From: Trabulsiella odontotermitis
Lineage (GTDB): Bacteria; Pseudomonadota; Gammaproteobacteria; Enterobacterales; Enterobacteriaceae
Assembly: GCF_001188485.1 (NCBI RefSeq)
Contig: NZ_JNGH01000077.1
Coordinates: forward strand, 46,685 to 85,986
Direction of reading: 5' to 3'
Length of the DNA: 39,302 bases
Of the stretch, positions 32,417 through 39,302 are shown one piece after another. The translations under genes and the position numbers were made by a program. The notes under the pieces were generated by a model. The model did not search any database. It saw nothing but the letters and a program-made list of their open reading frames with translations, and was not told where the DNA came from. How positions within the stretch are numbered: the stretch's first letter is position 1; each line of letters starts with the position of its first letter.

Positions 32417-32964
32417 TTACCCAGGAAAATATCAAAGCATCCTGGCGCTCGCTTCTGCTGGTGGGTGTCGTGATTGTTGTCGCCGTGCTGTGTGTCCTGC
32501 TGGCAAATAGCCGCGCAAACCTTGCCACTGTACAGAGCGACAATAACGTGCTGCGTAGCGATAATGCTCTGCAGGGGCAGGTCATAGCCACACAGGCATT
32601 CAATTTCAACCGGTTTAATCAGATAGCCGAGCATACCAGCAGCCTTAACTCATTGATTGATGTCAGCACCGATAAAACCGTCATCGAATACCGGGAGATC
32701 CTCAAACGTGAAAAAACCTGTGATCTGCCTGTTCCTGCTGATGTCGCTGGTGGGCTGCTCGAATACGCGAACAGTTTACGTGCCAGCGAAATGCATACCG
32801 ATACCGGGAACGCTGACGCAGTCAGTAATAGCGCCACTACCACCAGTACGCTGACTTATTGCCAGGTGGTGTTGTGGATTAAGCCGCTGCTGGCGGCTAT
32901 CGGGAAGGCAAATAACCAGCTGGCTGGCATACGCGAAATAGAGAAAACCAGAGCCTCGCAATAG
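32413..32964 (+). CDS. Rz: Rz i-spanin
   Basis: 183 aa: N-terminal membrane anchor (SLLLVGVVIVVAVLCVLLAN), then a periplasmic coiled-coil region (NLATVQSDNNVLRSDNALQG). The frame contains Rz1 in another frame. With Rz1 it fuses inner and outer membranes at the end of lysis. ATG 32413 overlaps the endolysin stop (ATGA). Confidence 0.88.
   Translation: MITQENIKASWRSLLLVGVVIVVAVLCVLLANSRANLATVQSDNNVLRSDNALQGQVIATQAFNFNRFNQIAEHTSSLNSLIDVSTDKTVIEYREILKREKTCDLPVPADVAGGLLEYANSLRASEMHTDTGNADAVSNSATTTSTLTYCQVVLWIKPLLAAIGKANNQLAGIREIEKTRASQ
32708..32854 (+). CDS. Rz1: Rz1 o-spanin lipoprotein, nested in Rz
   Basis: 48 aa from GTG 32708 in a different frame inside Rz. The signal peptide VKKPVICLFLLMSLVGC ends in a lipobox with Cys17. 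The mature part is short and proline-rich (VYVPAKCIPIPGTLTQSVIA, PLPPVR end), as in other Rz1 proteins. Complete embedding in Rz is the lambda arrangement. Confidence 0.85.
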   Translation: MKKPVICLFLLMSLVGCSNTRTVYVPAKCIPIPGTLTQSVIAPLPPVR

Positions 32965-32991
32965 CGGGGCTTTTTCAACTGAGGAACCAAC

Positions 32992-33216
32992 ATGACAGTA
33001 CGAGCCAAATTCTGTTGTCACTTCATCAAAAAATACGATGGCAACAAATCACAGACCGTTCATATGAGCGCGGTAATCGACGACACACCGGAAAACAAAA
33101 AGTGGTCGAAGTATACCCCGAGCGGCGAGTTGCAAATGCACATCTCTAACCCCGATGCACTGGATCAGTTCGAGCAGGGCAAAGAGTACTACATTGATAT
33201 TCAGCCAGCGGAATGA
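32992..33216 (+). CDS. Hypothetical late-region protein, 74 aa
   Basis: ATG 32992 with GAGGA 8 bases upstream. Acidic and beta-like: VRAKFCCHFIKKYDGNKSQT, then ELQMHISNPDALDQFEQGKE. Resembles small proteins following Rz in other lambdoid prophages; no known function. Confidence 0.6.
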   Translation: MTVRAKFCCHFIKKYDGNKSQTVHMSAVIDDTPENKKWSKYTPSGELQMHISNPDALDQFEQGKEYYIDIQPAE

Positions 33217-33957
33217 TGCGTTGGCATTACAACAGGCATTCTCTGAGTGTCTGTGATAATGAAAAAGAGCCCCCTGGTGCGAGGGCATTTGAAAATTATC
33301 GAGTACTTCTTACTCTTGTGATGATGTCTAACGTATGGCAGTGCCTCGTCCTTGAGAGGTTTCCCCGATTTACGCAGAAATGCTACTTCAGAGTTGCCTA
33401 AGTCTTGCAGATATTCATGAGCTAACAAGCGAGAGTGGAAGTTATTGAGACTTATCTTAATAGCGAGGGAGCGAATGGCTACAGTTGTGAAATGAAAATA
33501 TTCCACTTAAGTGTAACGTTATGAGTCAGTGAAACGGTTAAATCTCTAATTTAATAATAGAAAAGATTCGAATGTTTTTCGTACCTCAATACGAGACGCT
33601 GCTGCTGGATATTCTAAAAAACTGACTCATCCCTGAGTCTAATTCCCAATGAATCTCAGGGGGCAGTGATCAAAGGTCACAAGGAGTCTGGTACATGAAG
33701 GCAGGAATGACCTCATTTTTTTAATATTTGGGCCATTCATCCACCGGTATGCGGGCTCTTTACAATTTTTTAAAAGTTTGTCTTGCCAGGTTCGACTATT
33801 CATGCGTTAATGAAACGGTCGGTTTGACACTAAATAATTCCTCAAAGTAATTCTCATCACTAATATCTGTCGATATGTCCTCTTGGGTTTCTCTTTAATC
33901 TGGTGAATTTTGTTTCAAACCATAACTGATTGAAAACAAAATGAAAAGGTGACATAC
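33217..33957 (+). other. Long non-coding region before the cold-shock gene
   Basis: 740 bases, AT-rich, without a convincing gene. One inverted repeat CCCTGAG...CTCAGGG (33631-33661) is visible. Long untranslated leaders are typical upstream of cspA-family genes, where they fold differently at low temperature; part of this stretch may be that leader. I could not find a clear cold-box match. Confidence 0.45.
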
Positions 33958-34170
33958 ATGTCAAACAAAATTAACGGATTAGTGAAGTGGTTCAACCCAG
34001 AGAAGGGATTTGGATTTATCACGCCTAAAGATGGCAGTAAGGACGTTTTTGTCCATTTTTCTGCTATTCAAAGTGATGAATTCAGAACACTTTATGAAAA
34101 TCAAGAGGTCGAGTTTTCGATTGAAAATGGCCCTAAAGGTCCATCTGCCGTGAACGTTGTGGCGCTCTAA
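33958..34170 (+). CDS. CspA-family cold-shock protein
   Basis: 70 aa. RNA-binding motifs RNP1 KGFGFI (16-21) and RNP2 VFVHF (30-34), preceded by [10 protein letters not shown], the canonical CspA fold. ATG 33958 follows AAGGTGA. It binds single-stranded RNA or DNA and melts secondary structure. Cold-shock genes occur as morons near the lysis/cos end of several lambdoid prophages (for example Qin). Confidence 0.92.
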   Translation: MSNKINGLVKWFNPEKGFGFITPKDGSKDVFVHFSAIQSDEFRTLYENQEVEFSIENGPKGPSAVNVVAL

Positions 34171-34369
34171 GGATACTATTATTACTACCCATATTCATTT
34201 CCGATGCCCTTGCTGTCACGGTTCGCAATACAGAACATCTACTTTTGATATTTCAGAAAAAAATCCGTTCGGCGCAAAATGTATTTTTTGTAAAGCCTCA
34301 ATGGTTACGTTTGATAATATCGCTTCGTATATCCAGTCAGGGCAAGTTGCCCTTGATTTTCGGAAGTAA
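34157..34369 (+). CDS. Small zinc-ribbon protein linked to the cold-shock gene
   Basis: Up to 70 aa. Two Cys pairs, CPCC (residues 18-21) and CIFC (42-45), in [20 protein letters not shown] and [20 protein letters not shown] make a zinc ribbon. The start is uncertain: TTG 34157 lies inside the csp end with no binding site, while AAGGAT after the csp stop could serve an ATT codon near 34181. It is coupled to the cold-shock gene, and similar proteins accompany prophage csp genes in E. coli. Function unknown. Confidence 0.6.
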   Translation: MWRSKDTIITTHIHFRCPCCHGSQYRTSTFDISEKNPFGAKCIFCKASMVTFDNIASYIQSGQVALDFRK

Positions 34370-34467
34370 CATGAAAGTTTCGGATTTACGAGGCCTATAA
34401 TTTTAAATTGTCAGTAGATAATTTGGTACTCTATAGAATTATCTGCTGCCTCCATAGTGGTAATCTC

Positions 34468-34695
34468 ATGAAAAAAGTTATCGTTTTTTTCAATGCAGAA
34501 CCTACAGTTACTGTTTCTGTAATGAAAGGGATTACCTCAATCCTTCGCACTTATCCTAATGGGGAAGACGCCCACCTTCCGATAATGTCAGCCGGTTTCC
34601 CTTCGCTTACAGGTGATCATAAAGTGGTCTATGTGGCTTCCGACAGAGATCTTTCATCAGATGAGATACTTGAGGCAGTCAGAAAACTGTCGTGA
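34468..34695 (+). CDS. Small hypothetical protein, 75 aa
   Basis: Start taken at ATG 34468 (MKKVIVFFNAEPTVTVSVMK); the upstream part of the frame is unlike coding sequence. Alternating beta and helix with a final helix SSDEILEAVRKLS. No family recognised. It is the last gene before the cos-proximal terminator. Confidence 0.5.
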   Translation: MKKVIVFFNAEPTVTVSVMKGITSILRTYPNGEDAHLPIMSAGFPSLTGDHKVVYVASDRDLSSDEILEAVRKLS

Positions 34696-34741
34696 CTCAT
34701 CCAGGGACGAAGGGTTTCATGTAGTCTCTGTAAGAACACTA

Positions 34742-34767
34742 AGCCTCGCTTCCGCGGGGCTTTTTTT
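34742..34767 (+). terminator. Intrinsic terminator at the right end of the packaged genome
   Basis: AGCCTCGC and GCGGGGCT form an 8-bp stem (one T-G pair) with loop TTCC, followed by a run of T to 34767. It closes the lysis/cold-shock transcript about 160 bases before cos. Confidence 0.85.
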
Positions 34768-34896
34768 ATGCGCGTCTGCCATGTGCAGCCAGAGTGGCCA
34801 TCATTGCCATTAGTGTACGAGCTGTGATTATCCGGGACTCAAATAGTTTGAACGAGCCCAGTTGAATCGATGATATCGATAACCATTATCGTTTGT

Positions 34897-34938
34897 GGGT
34901 CCTTTCAGGCATATCGGCCTGTTACGGGGCGGCGACCT
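34897..34938 (+). other. cos: Lambda-type cos site (cosQ and cosN)
   Basis: GGGTCCT (34897-34903) equals lambda cosQ. GTTACG then GGGCGGCGACCT (34921-34938) is the lambda cosN core, whose 12-base part forms the cohesive ends; staggered cuts are expected before 34927 and, on the other strand, after 34938. The stretch to 35010 should contain cosB sites for the small terminase. This shows that virion DNA would begin at 34927 with Nu1-A-W-B-C. Confidence 0.93.
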
Positions 34939-35015
34939 CGCAGATTCTGGCGATGTATGACTTTTTTCAGGAGGTTGGTTGTTGTTTTGTTGTCACTGAT
35001 AAATAGGGAGCGGAG

Positions 35016-35522
35016 ATGGCTGTTTTGCTGAACAAATCAGATATGGCTTCCTCTCTCGGAATATCGGTACAGGCTTTTGATAAATGGGGAGTTTTACCTG
35101 TACAGCGCAAGGGTCGTGAGGTCCTCTATGATGTCAAATCTGTACTCGAAAACCGACTGGCTCACCAGGAGCGGAAACAACAACCTGACGATGAAAATAC
35201 CGACCACGACAAACAACTTCTGATGGCGCGCATTGCGCTGACCGAAGAACAGGCAATTGGCCAGAAACTTAAAAACGATCGGGACAGCCGTCGTGTAGTG
35301 GATACCGAGTTTTGTTCCTTCGCGCTTAGCCGAATTGCCGGCGAAATTGCTTCCGTTCTCGATGCGCTTCCCCTGTCGATACAACGGCGTTTCCCGGGAA
35401 CGGAAGACAGGCAGCTTGCCTTTATCAAATCCGAAATTTCCAGAACGATGAATCTTGCCGCCGGTGTCGGGCAAAAACTACCGGGCATCCTTGATGAATA
35501 TCTCCGAATATCAGATGAGTAA
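35016..35522 (+). CDS. Nu1: Terminase small subunit (Nu1-like)
   Basis: 168 aa. N-terminal winged helix (LLNKSDMASSLGISVQAFDK and WGVLPVQRKGREVLYDVKSV) binds cosB; a long central helix and C-terminal segment ([17 protein letters not shown]) contact the large subunit. Begins 77 bases after cosN, as in lambda. ATG 35016 is preceded by GGGAGCGGAG. Confidence 0.9.
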   Translation: MAVLLNKSDMASSLGISVQAFDKWGVLPVQRKGREVLYDVKSVLENRLAHQERKQQPDDENTDHDKQLLMARIALTEEQAIGQKLKNDRDSRRVVDTEFCSFALSRIAGEIASVLDALPLSIQRRFPGTEDRQLAFIKSEISRTMNLAAGVGQKLPGILDEYLRISDE

Positions 35523-37416
35523 TATGGCCCGCTGCATCAGCGACGGGCTACGGGGGCTGGTTCGGCCTGTCCCGGTGAGTGTGGTGGAATGGGCTGACGC
35601 GCATTATTACCTCCCCAAAGAATCCTCATACCAGGAAGGGCGCTGGAAAACATTGCCATATCAGCGGGCGATCATGAACAGCATGGGGGCGGATTATATT
35701 CGTGTTGTGAATATCATCAAATCAGCCCGCGTCGGCTATTCCAAAATGCTGTTGGCCACCTTCGCATATTTCACCGAGCACAAGCAGCGAAACCAGCTTC
35801 TTTTTCTGCCAACGGAAACGGATGCGGCGAATTTCATGAAATCCCATGTCGAGCCGACTATTCGCGATGTCCCTGTGTTGCTGTCACTGGCACCATGGTT
35901 CGGTAAAAAACACCGCGATAATACCCTGGTCATGAAGAGGTACAGCCACGGCAAAATTTTCTGGTGCCTTGGCGGCAAGGCAGCAAAAAACTACCGCGAA
36001 AAATCTGTCGATGTCGTTGGGTATGATGAGCTCGCATCGTTTGATGAAGATATTGAGAAAGAAGGTTCCCCTACATTCCTGGGTGACAAACGTATTGAAG
36101 GCTCTGTCTGGCCAAAATCCATTCGTGGATCTACACCAAAGCTTCGAGGCTCGTGTCAGATAGAGCGCGCAGCCAGTGAATCTGAGCATTTTATGCGGTT
36201 TCATGTCCGCTGCCCGCATTGCGGTGAAGAGCAATATTTGAAATTTGGGGATAAAGAAACCCCATTTGGCTTTAAGTGGGAAGCGGATAACCCGGCCAGT
36301 GTTTTTTATCTCTGCGAACATAATGCCTGTGTGATTAAACAACAGGAACTGGACTTCACCAACGCCCGCTATATCTGTGAGCGTACCGGGATTTGGACGC
36401 ATGACGGTTTAAGCTGGTTTTCATCCTACGGCGCTGACATTGCTCCACCGGAGAGCGTTACTTTTCATATCTGGACGGCTTACAGTCCCTTCACCACCTG
36501 GGTGCAGATCGTCCGCGACTGGCTGAAAACGAAAGGGGATACAGGCAAGCGCAAAACCTTCGTTAACACGACGTTAGGTGAGACGTGGGAACCCACGATT
36601 GGCGAACGTCCTGACGCCGAGACGCTGGAAGCGCGTAAGGAACACTTCATCACAACTGTTCCGGACCGTGTGGCTTATCTTACTGCCGGCATTGACTCAC
36701 AGCTTGATCGTTACGAGATGCGTGTCTGGGGATGGGGACCGGGAGAAGAAAGCTGGCTTATCGACAGGCAGATCATAATGGGCCGTCATGATGATGAAGC
36801 CACGCTTCTCAGGGTCGATGAAGCGATCAATAAAGTCTACGCCCGGCGTAACGGTGTTGAGATGGCGATTTCCCGTATCTGCTGGGATATCGGGGGTATT
36901 GATCCCACCATTGTTTATAAACGGTCGAAAAAACATGGTCTGTTCCGGGTCATTCCCGTCAAAGGGGCGTCGGTATACGGCAAACCGGTGGCGAACATGC
37001 CGCGCAAGCGTAACAAAAACGGTGTGTATCTGACGGAAGTGGGGACCGATACCGCGAAAGAACAGATTTACAACCGCTTCACTCTGGTTGCCGACGGTGA
37101 TGAACCGCTTGCCGGCGCCGTGCATTTCCCCAATAACCCTGACATTTACGATCTGGCTGAGGCGCAGCAGCTGACCGCTGAAGAGCAGGTCGAAAAATGG
37201 GTTAACGGGCAACGAAAAATCCTCTGGGACAGCAAAAAACGACGCAACGAGGCGCTTGACTGCTTTGTCTACGCGCTGGCTGCGCTGCGGATCAGTATTT
37301 CCCGCTGGCAACTCAACCTTGATTCACTTCTGGTCAGTCTGCTGGAGGATGACGGCAATTCGAAAAATAACAAAACCCTGGCAGATTATGCCCGGGCTTT
37401 AGCCGGAGATGAATGA
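35494..37416 (+). CDS. A: Terminase large subunit (gpA-like)
   Basis: 640 aa, extensively lambda-A-like: [36 protein letters not shown] (Walker A-like, with Lys and Ser), [20 protein letters not shown] followed by DELA (Walker B), [20 protein letters not shown] and [20 protein letters not shown] (nuclease region). Start ATG 35494 (MNIS) aligns with lambda gpA and overlaps Nu1. It cuts cos and pumps DNA into the procapsid. Confidence 0.95.
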   Translation: MNISEYQMSNMARCISDGLRGLVRPVPVSVVEWADAHYYLPKESSYQEGRWKTLPYQRAIMNSMGADYIRVVNIIKSARVGYSKMLLATFAYFTEHKQRNQLLFLPTETDAANFMKSHVEPTIRDVPVLLSLAPWFGKKHRDNTLVMKRYSHGKIFWCLGGKAAKNYREKSVDVVGYDELASFDEDIEKEGSPTFLGDKRIEGSVWPKSIRGSTPKLRGSCQIERAASESEHFMRFHVRCPHCGEEQYLKFGDKETPFGFKWEADNPASVFYLCEHNACVIKQQELDFTNARYICERTGIWTHDGLSWFSSYGADIAPPESVTFHIWTAYSPFTTWVQIVRDWLKTKGDTGKRKTFVNTTLGETWEPTIGERPDAETLEARKEHFITTVPDRVAYLTAGIDSQLDRYEMRVWGWGPGEESWLIDRQIIMGRHDDEATLLRVDEAINKVYARRNGVEMAISRICWDIGGIDPTIVYKRSKKHGLFRVIPVKGASVYGKPVANMPRKRNKNGVYLTEVGTDTAKEQIYNRFTLVADGDEPLAGAVHFPNNPDIYDLAEAQQLTAEEQVEKWVNGQRKILWDSKKRRNEALDCFVYALAALRISISRWQLNLDSLLVSLLEDDGNSKNNKTLADYARALAGDE

Positions 37417-37622
37417 TGGCGACACAGGCCGAACTGGACAGCGCCCGCGCCGCGCTGCATGAGCTGATGACGGGCAAGCGGGTGGCGACGGTGCAAAAAG
37501 ACGGGCGCAGGGTGGAGTTTACGGCTACCTCTGTGACTGACCTGAAAAAATACATCGCCGATCTGGAAGTTCAAATCGGTATCACTCACAGGCGCCGGGG
37601 ACCGGCAGGGTTCTATGTATGA
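37416..37622 (+). CDS. W: Head-tail joining protein W
   Basis: 68 aa, same size as lambda gp[53 protein letters not shown] 37416 aligns with the lambda start; ATG 37413 is one codon earlier. Overlaps A and B by a few bases. It completes the head so that tails can join. Confidence 0.93.
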   Translation: MATQAELDSARAALHELMTGKRVATVQKDGRRVEFTATSVTDLKKYIADLEVQIGITHRRRGPAGFYV

Positions 37623-39211
37623 AATCACCAGCGTTATTAGGTCCGGACGGGAAAACCTCTTTGCGGGAGTACGCCGGGTACCATGGCGGGGGTGGTGGGT
37701 TCGGTGGTCAGTTGCGCGCCTGGAATCCACCCAGTGAAAGCCCTGATGCGGCGCTTCTGCCAGAATTTGTCCGCGGTAACGCCCGCGCCGACGATCTGGT
37801 CAGAAATAACGGTTATGCGGCAAATGCCGTGCAACTGCATCAGGATCATATCGTGGGCTCGTTTTTCCGATTAAGCCACCGTCCCAGCTGGCGTTTTCTG
37901 GGGATTGGTGAGGAGGAAGCCCGCGCCTTTTCCCGGGAAGTGGAGGCAGCCTGGAAAGAGTTCGCTGAGGATGATTGCTGCAGCATTGACGTTGAACGTA
38001 AACGCACCTTCACCATGATGATACGTGAAGGCGTGGCGATGCATGCCTTTAACGGGGAACTATGCGCTCAGGCCACCTGGGACAGTAGCGCCAGCCGGCT
38101 GTTCAGGACGCAGTTTAAGATGGTCAGCCCGAAGCGTATCAGCAACCCAAATAACACTGGTGATTCACGCAACTGTCGCGCGGGTGTGGCGCTCGATAAC
38201 GGCGGTGCTGCCATCGGTTATTACGTCAGCGAAGATGACTATCCCGGCTGGTCACCGCAGAAATGGACGTACGTCCCGCGCGAACTGGCGGGCGGTCGCA
38301 CGTCGTTCATTCATGTCTTTGAGCCTCTTGAAGATGGTCAGACCCGGGGCGCCAACGTGTTTTACAGCGTGATGGAGCAGATGAAAATGCTCGACACCCT
38401 GCAGAACACCCAGTTACAGAGCGCGATCGTGAAAGCGATGTATGCCGCCACCATCGAGAGCGAGCTGGATACACAGACGGCGATGGACTTCATTCTCGGC
38501 TCTGACAATAAAGAACAGCAGCGAAGAATGACCGGCTGGCTGGGCGAGATGGCCTCGTATTACGCCGCGGCGCCGGTACGCCTCGGCGGTGCGAAAGTGC
38601 CGCACTTGCTGCCCGGTGATTCCCTGAACCTCCAGTCTGCTCAGGATACCGACAATGGTTATTCCGTCTTCGAGCAGTCGCTGCTGCGTTATATCGCCGC
38701 CGGCCTCGGCGTGTCGTATGAGCAACTGTCGCGAAATTATGCCCAGATGAGCTATTCCACTGCGCGGGCCAGCGCCAATGAATCATGGGCGTATTTCATG
38801 GGGCGCCGCAAGTTTGTAGCTTCCCGGCAGGCATGTCAGATGTTTTTGTGCTGGCTCGAAGAGGCAATCGTCCGGCGGGTGGTCATGCTGCCGTCCCGCG
38901 CCCGGTTCTCGTTTCAGGAAGCCCGAAGTGCCTGGGGCAATTGTGACTGGATTGGTGCTGGCCGAATGGCGATTGATGGTCTCAAGGAGGTGCAGGAAGC
39001 GGTCATGCTGATTGAGGCCGGGCTTAGCACCTACGAAAAAGAGTGTGCTAAACGAGGGGAGGATTATCAGGAAATCTTTGCCCAGCAGGTGCGAGAAACG
39101 ATGGAGCGACGGGCTGCCGGATTAACGCCGCCGGCCTGGGCAGCCTCTGCCTTTGAATCAGGACTGAAAAACTCCACTAAGGAGGAGAACGATGACGCCC
39201 GAGCTGCGTAA
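37619..39211 (+). CDS. B: Portal protein (gpB-like)
   Basis: 530 aa of the lambda portal family: [60 protein letters not shown], then [20 protein letters not shown]. Twelve copies form the DNA channel at one capsid vertex. Starts at ATG 37619, overlapping W as ATGA, and overlaps the next gene by 20 bases. Confidence 0.95.
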   Translation: MKSPALLGPDGKTSLREYAGYHGGGGGFGGQLRAWNPPSESPDAALLPEFVRGNARADDLVRNNGYAANAVQLHQDHIVGSFFRLSHRPSWRFLGIGEEEARAFSREVEAAWKEFAEDDCCSIDVERKRTFTMMIREGVAMHAFNGELCAQATWDSSASRLFRTQFKMVSPKRISNPNNTGDSRNCRAGVALDNGGAAIGYYVSEDDYPGWSPQKWTYVPRELAGGRTSFIHVFEPLEDGQTRGANVFYSVMEQMKMLDTLQNTQLQSAIVKAMYAATIESELDTQTAMDFILGSDNKEQQRRMTGWLGEMASYYAAAPVRLGGAKVPHLLPGDSLNLQSAQDTDNGYSVFEQSLLRYIAAGLGVSYEQLSRNYAQMSYSTARASANESWAYFMGRRKFVASRQACQMFLCWLEEAIVRRVVMLPSRARFSFQEARSAWGNCDWIGAGRMAIDGLKEVQEAVMLIEAGLSTYEKECAKRGEDYQEIFAQQVRETMERRAAGLTPPAWAASAFESGLKNSTKEENDDARAA

Positions 39212-39302
39212 TCTCCCACATATTGCCAGTCTGGCCTTCAATGAGCCGCTGCTGCTTGAACCCGCCTATGCGCGGGTTTTCTTTTGCGCGCTGGCGGGTC
39301 CA
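39192..39302 (+). CDS. C: Head maturation protease/scaffold gpC, N-terminal part (cut by window edge)
   Basis: ATG 39192 is preceded by AGGAGGAGAAC inside B. The visible 37 residues begin [20 protein letters not shown] and continue YARVFFCALAGP, closely matching the start of lambda gpC, an S49-type serine protease that processes the capsid; the catalytic residues are outside the window. Confidence 0.92.
   Translation, partial: MTPELRNLPHIASLAFNEPLLLEPAYARVFFCALAGP

Noticed and set aside
33213-33401. Plus-strand ORF of 62 aa after the 74-aa gene
   Set aside because: No ribosome binding site, unusual composition and no protein-like pattern; left as non-coding.
36697-37311. Minus-strand ORF of 204 aa within the terminase
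   Set aside because: Fully antisense to the terminase large subunit, which is strongly conserved with lambda.

Overview
The window is from a member of the Enterobacteriaceae (Enterobacter, Klebsiella, Citrobacter, Escherichia or Salmonella type; the sequence does not settle the genus). The host signature is the 3' end of ssrA (tmRNA) with its familiar downstream terminator, followed by an intA-like integrase exactly as in the E. coli CP4-57 locus. Two mobile elements sit head to tail at this one attachment site.

Region 1 (1-10.6 kb) is an ssrA genomic island read on the minus strand from the att site leftward. It holds an intA-type tyrosine recombinase, a 1209-residue UPF1-like SF1 helicase, a 42-residue basic ORF, a possible C4-like structured RNA, and a type II CBASS operon ordered cap4 - cdnD - cap2 - cap3. 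Cap2 carries a one-base frameshift that separates the E1 catalytic cysteine from the rest of the protein; cap3 runs off the left edge.

Region 2 (10.74-17.9 kb) is the left and immunity part of a lambdoid prophage, with int and xis at the ssrA remnant. A leftward early operon carries small genes, an HD hydrolase and two terminator-like hairpins with a shared repeat. The e14-like immunity region has an S24 repressor, a YdaS-type Cro and a YmfL-type regulator, with matching 17-bp operators at PL and PR. A Rha-type antirepressor and an O-like replication protein with iterons inside its gene follow.

Region 3 (17.9-27.75 kb) is an AT-rich accessory block lying where the replication partner gene would be expected. 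It contains an HNH nuclease, a C5-cytosine methyltransferase facing a two-gene operon (GHKL/MORC-like ATPase plus a Rossmann-fold protein), a dead small ORF, a tract of about 11.7 CTTATG hexamers, a STAND NTPase with an N-terminal HEPN-like RNase motif and C-terminal TPRs, and an N-terminally damaged Abi-alpha (DUF4393) gene. This looks like a phage-borne defence island. The ATPase/Rossmann/C5-MTase cluster is the best candidate for an under-described system.

Region 4 (28.0-39.3 kb) resumes normal lambdoid content: nin-type genes (DUF968, antiterminator Q), a Q-region terminator, a DNA adenine/cytosine-N4 methyltransferase, a P21-type lysis cassette (pinholin with dual start, SAR endolysin, Rz/Rz1), cold-shock morons, a clear lambda cos site, then lambda-type packaging and head genes Nu1, A, W, B and the start of C. 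The right attachment site and an intact ssrA should lie beyond the right edge.
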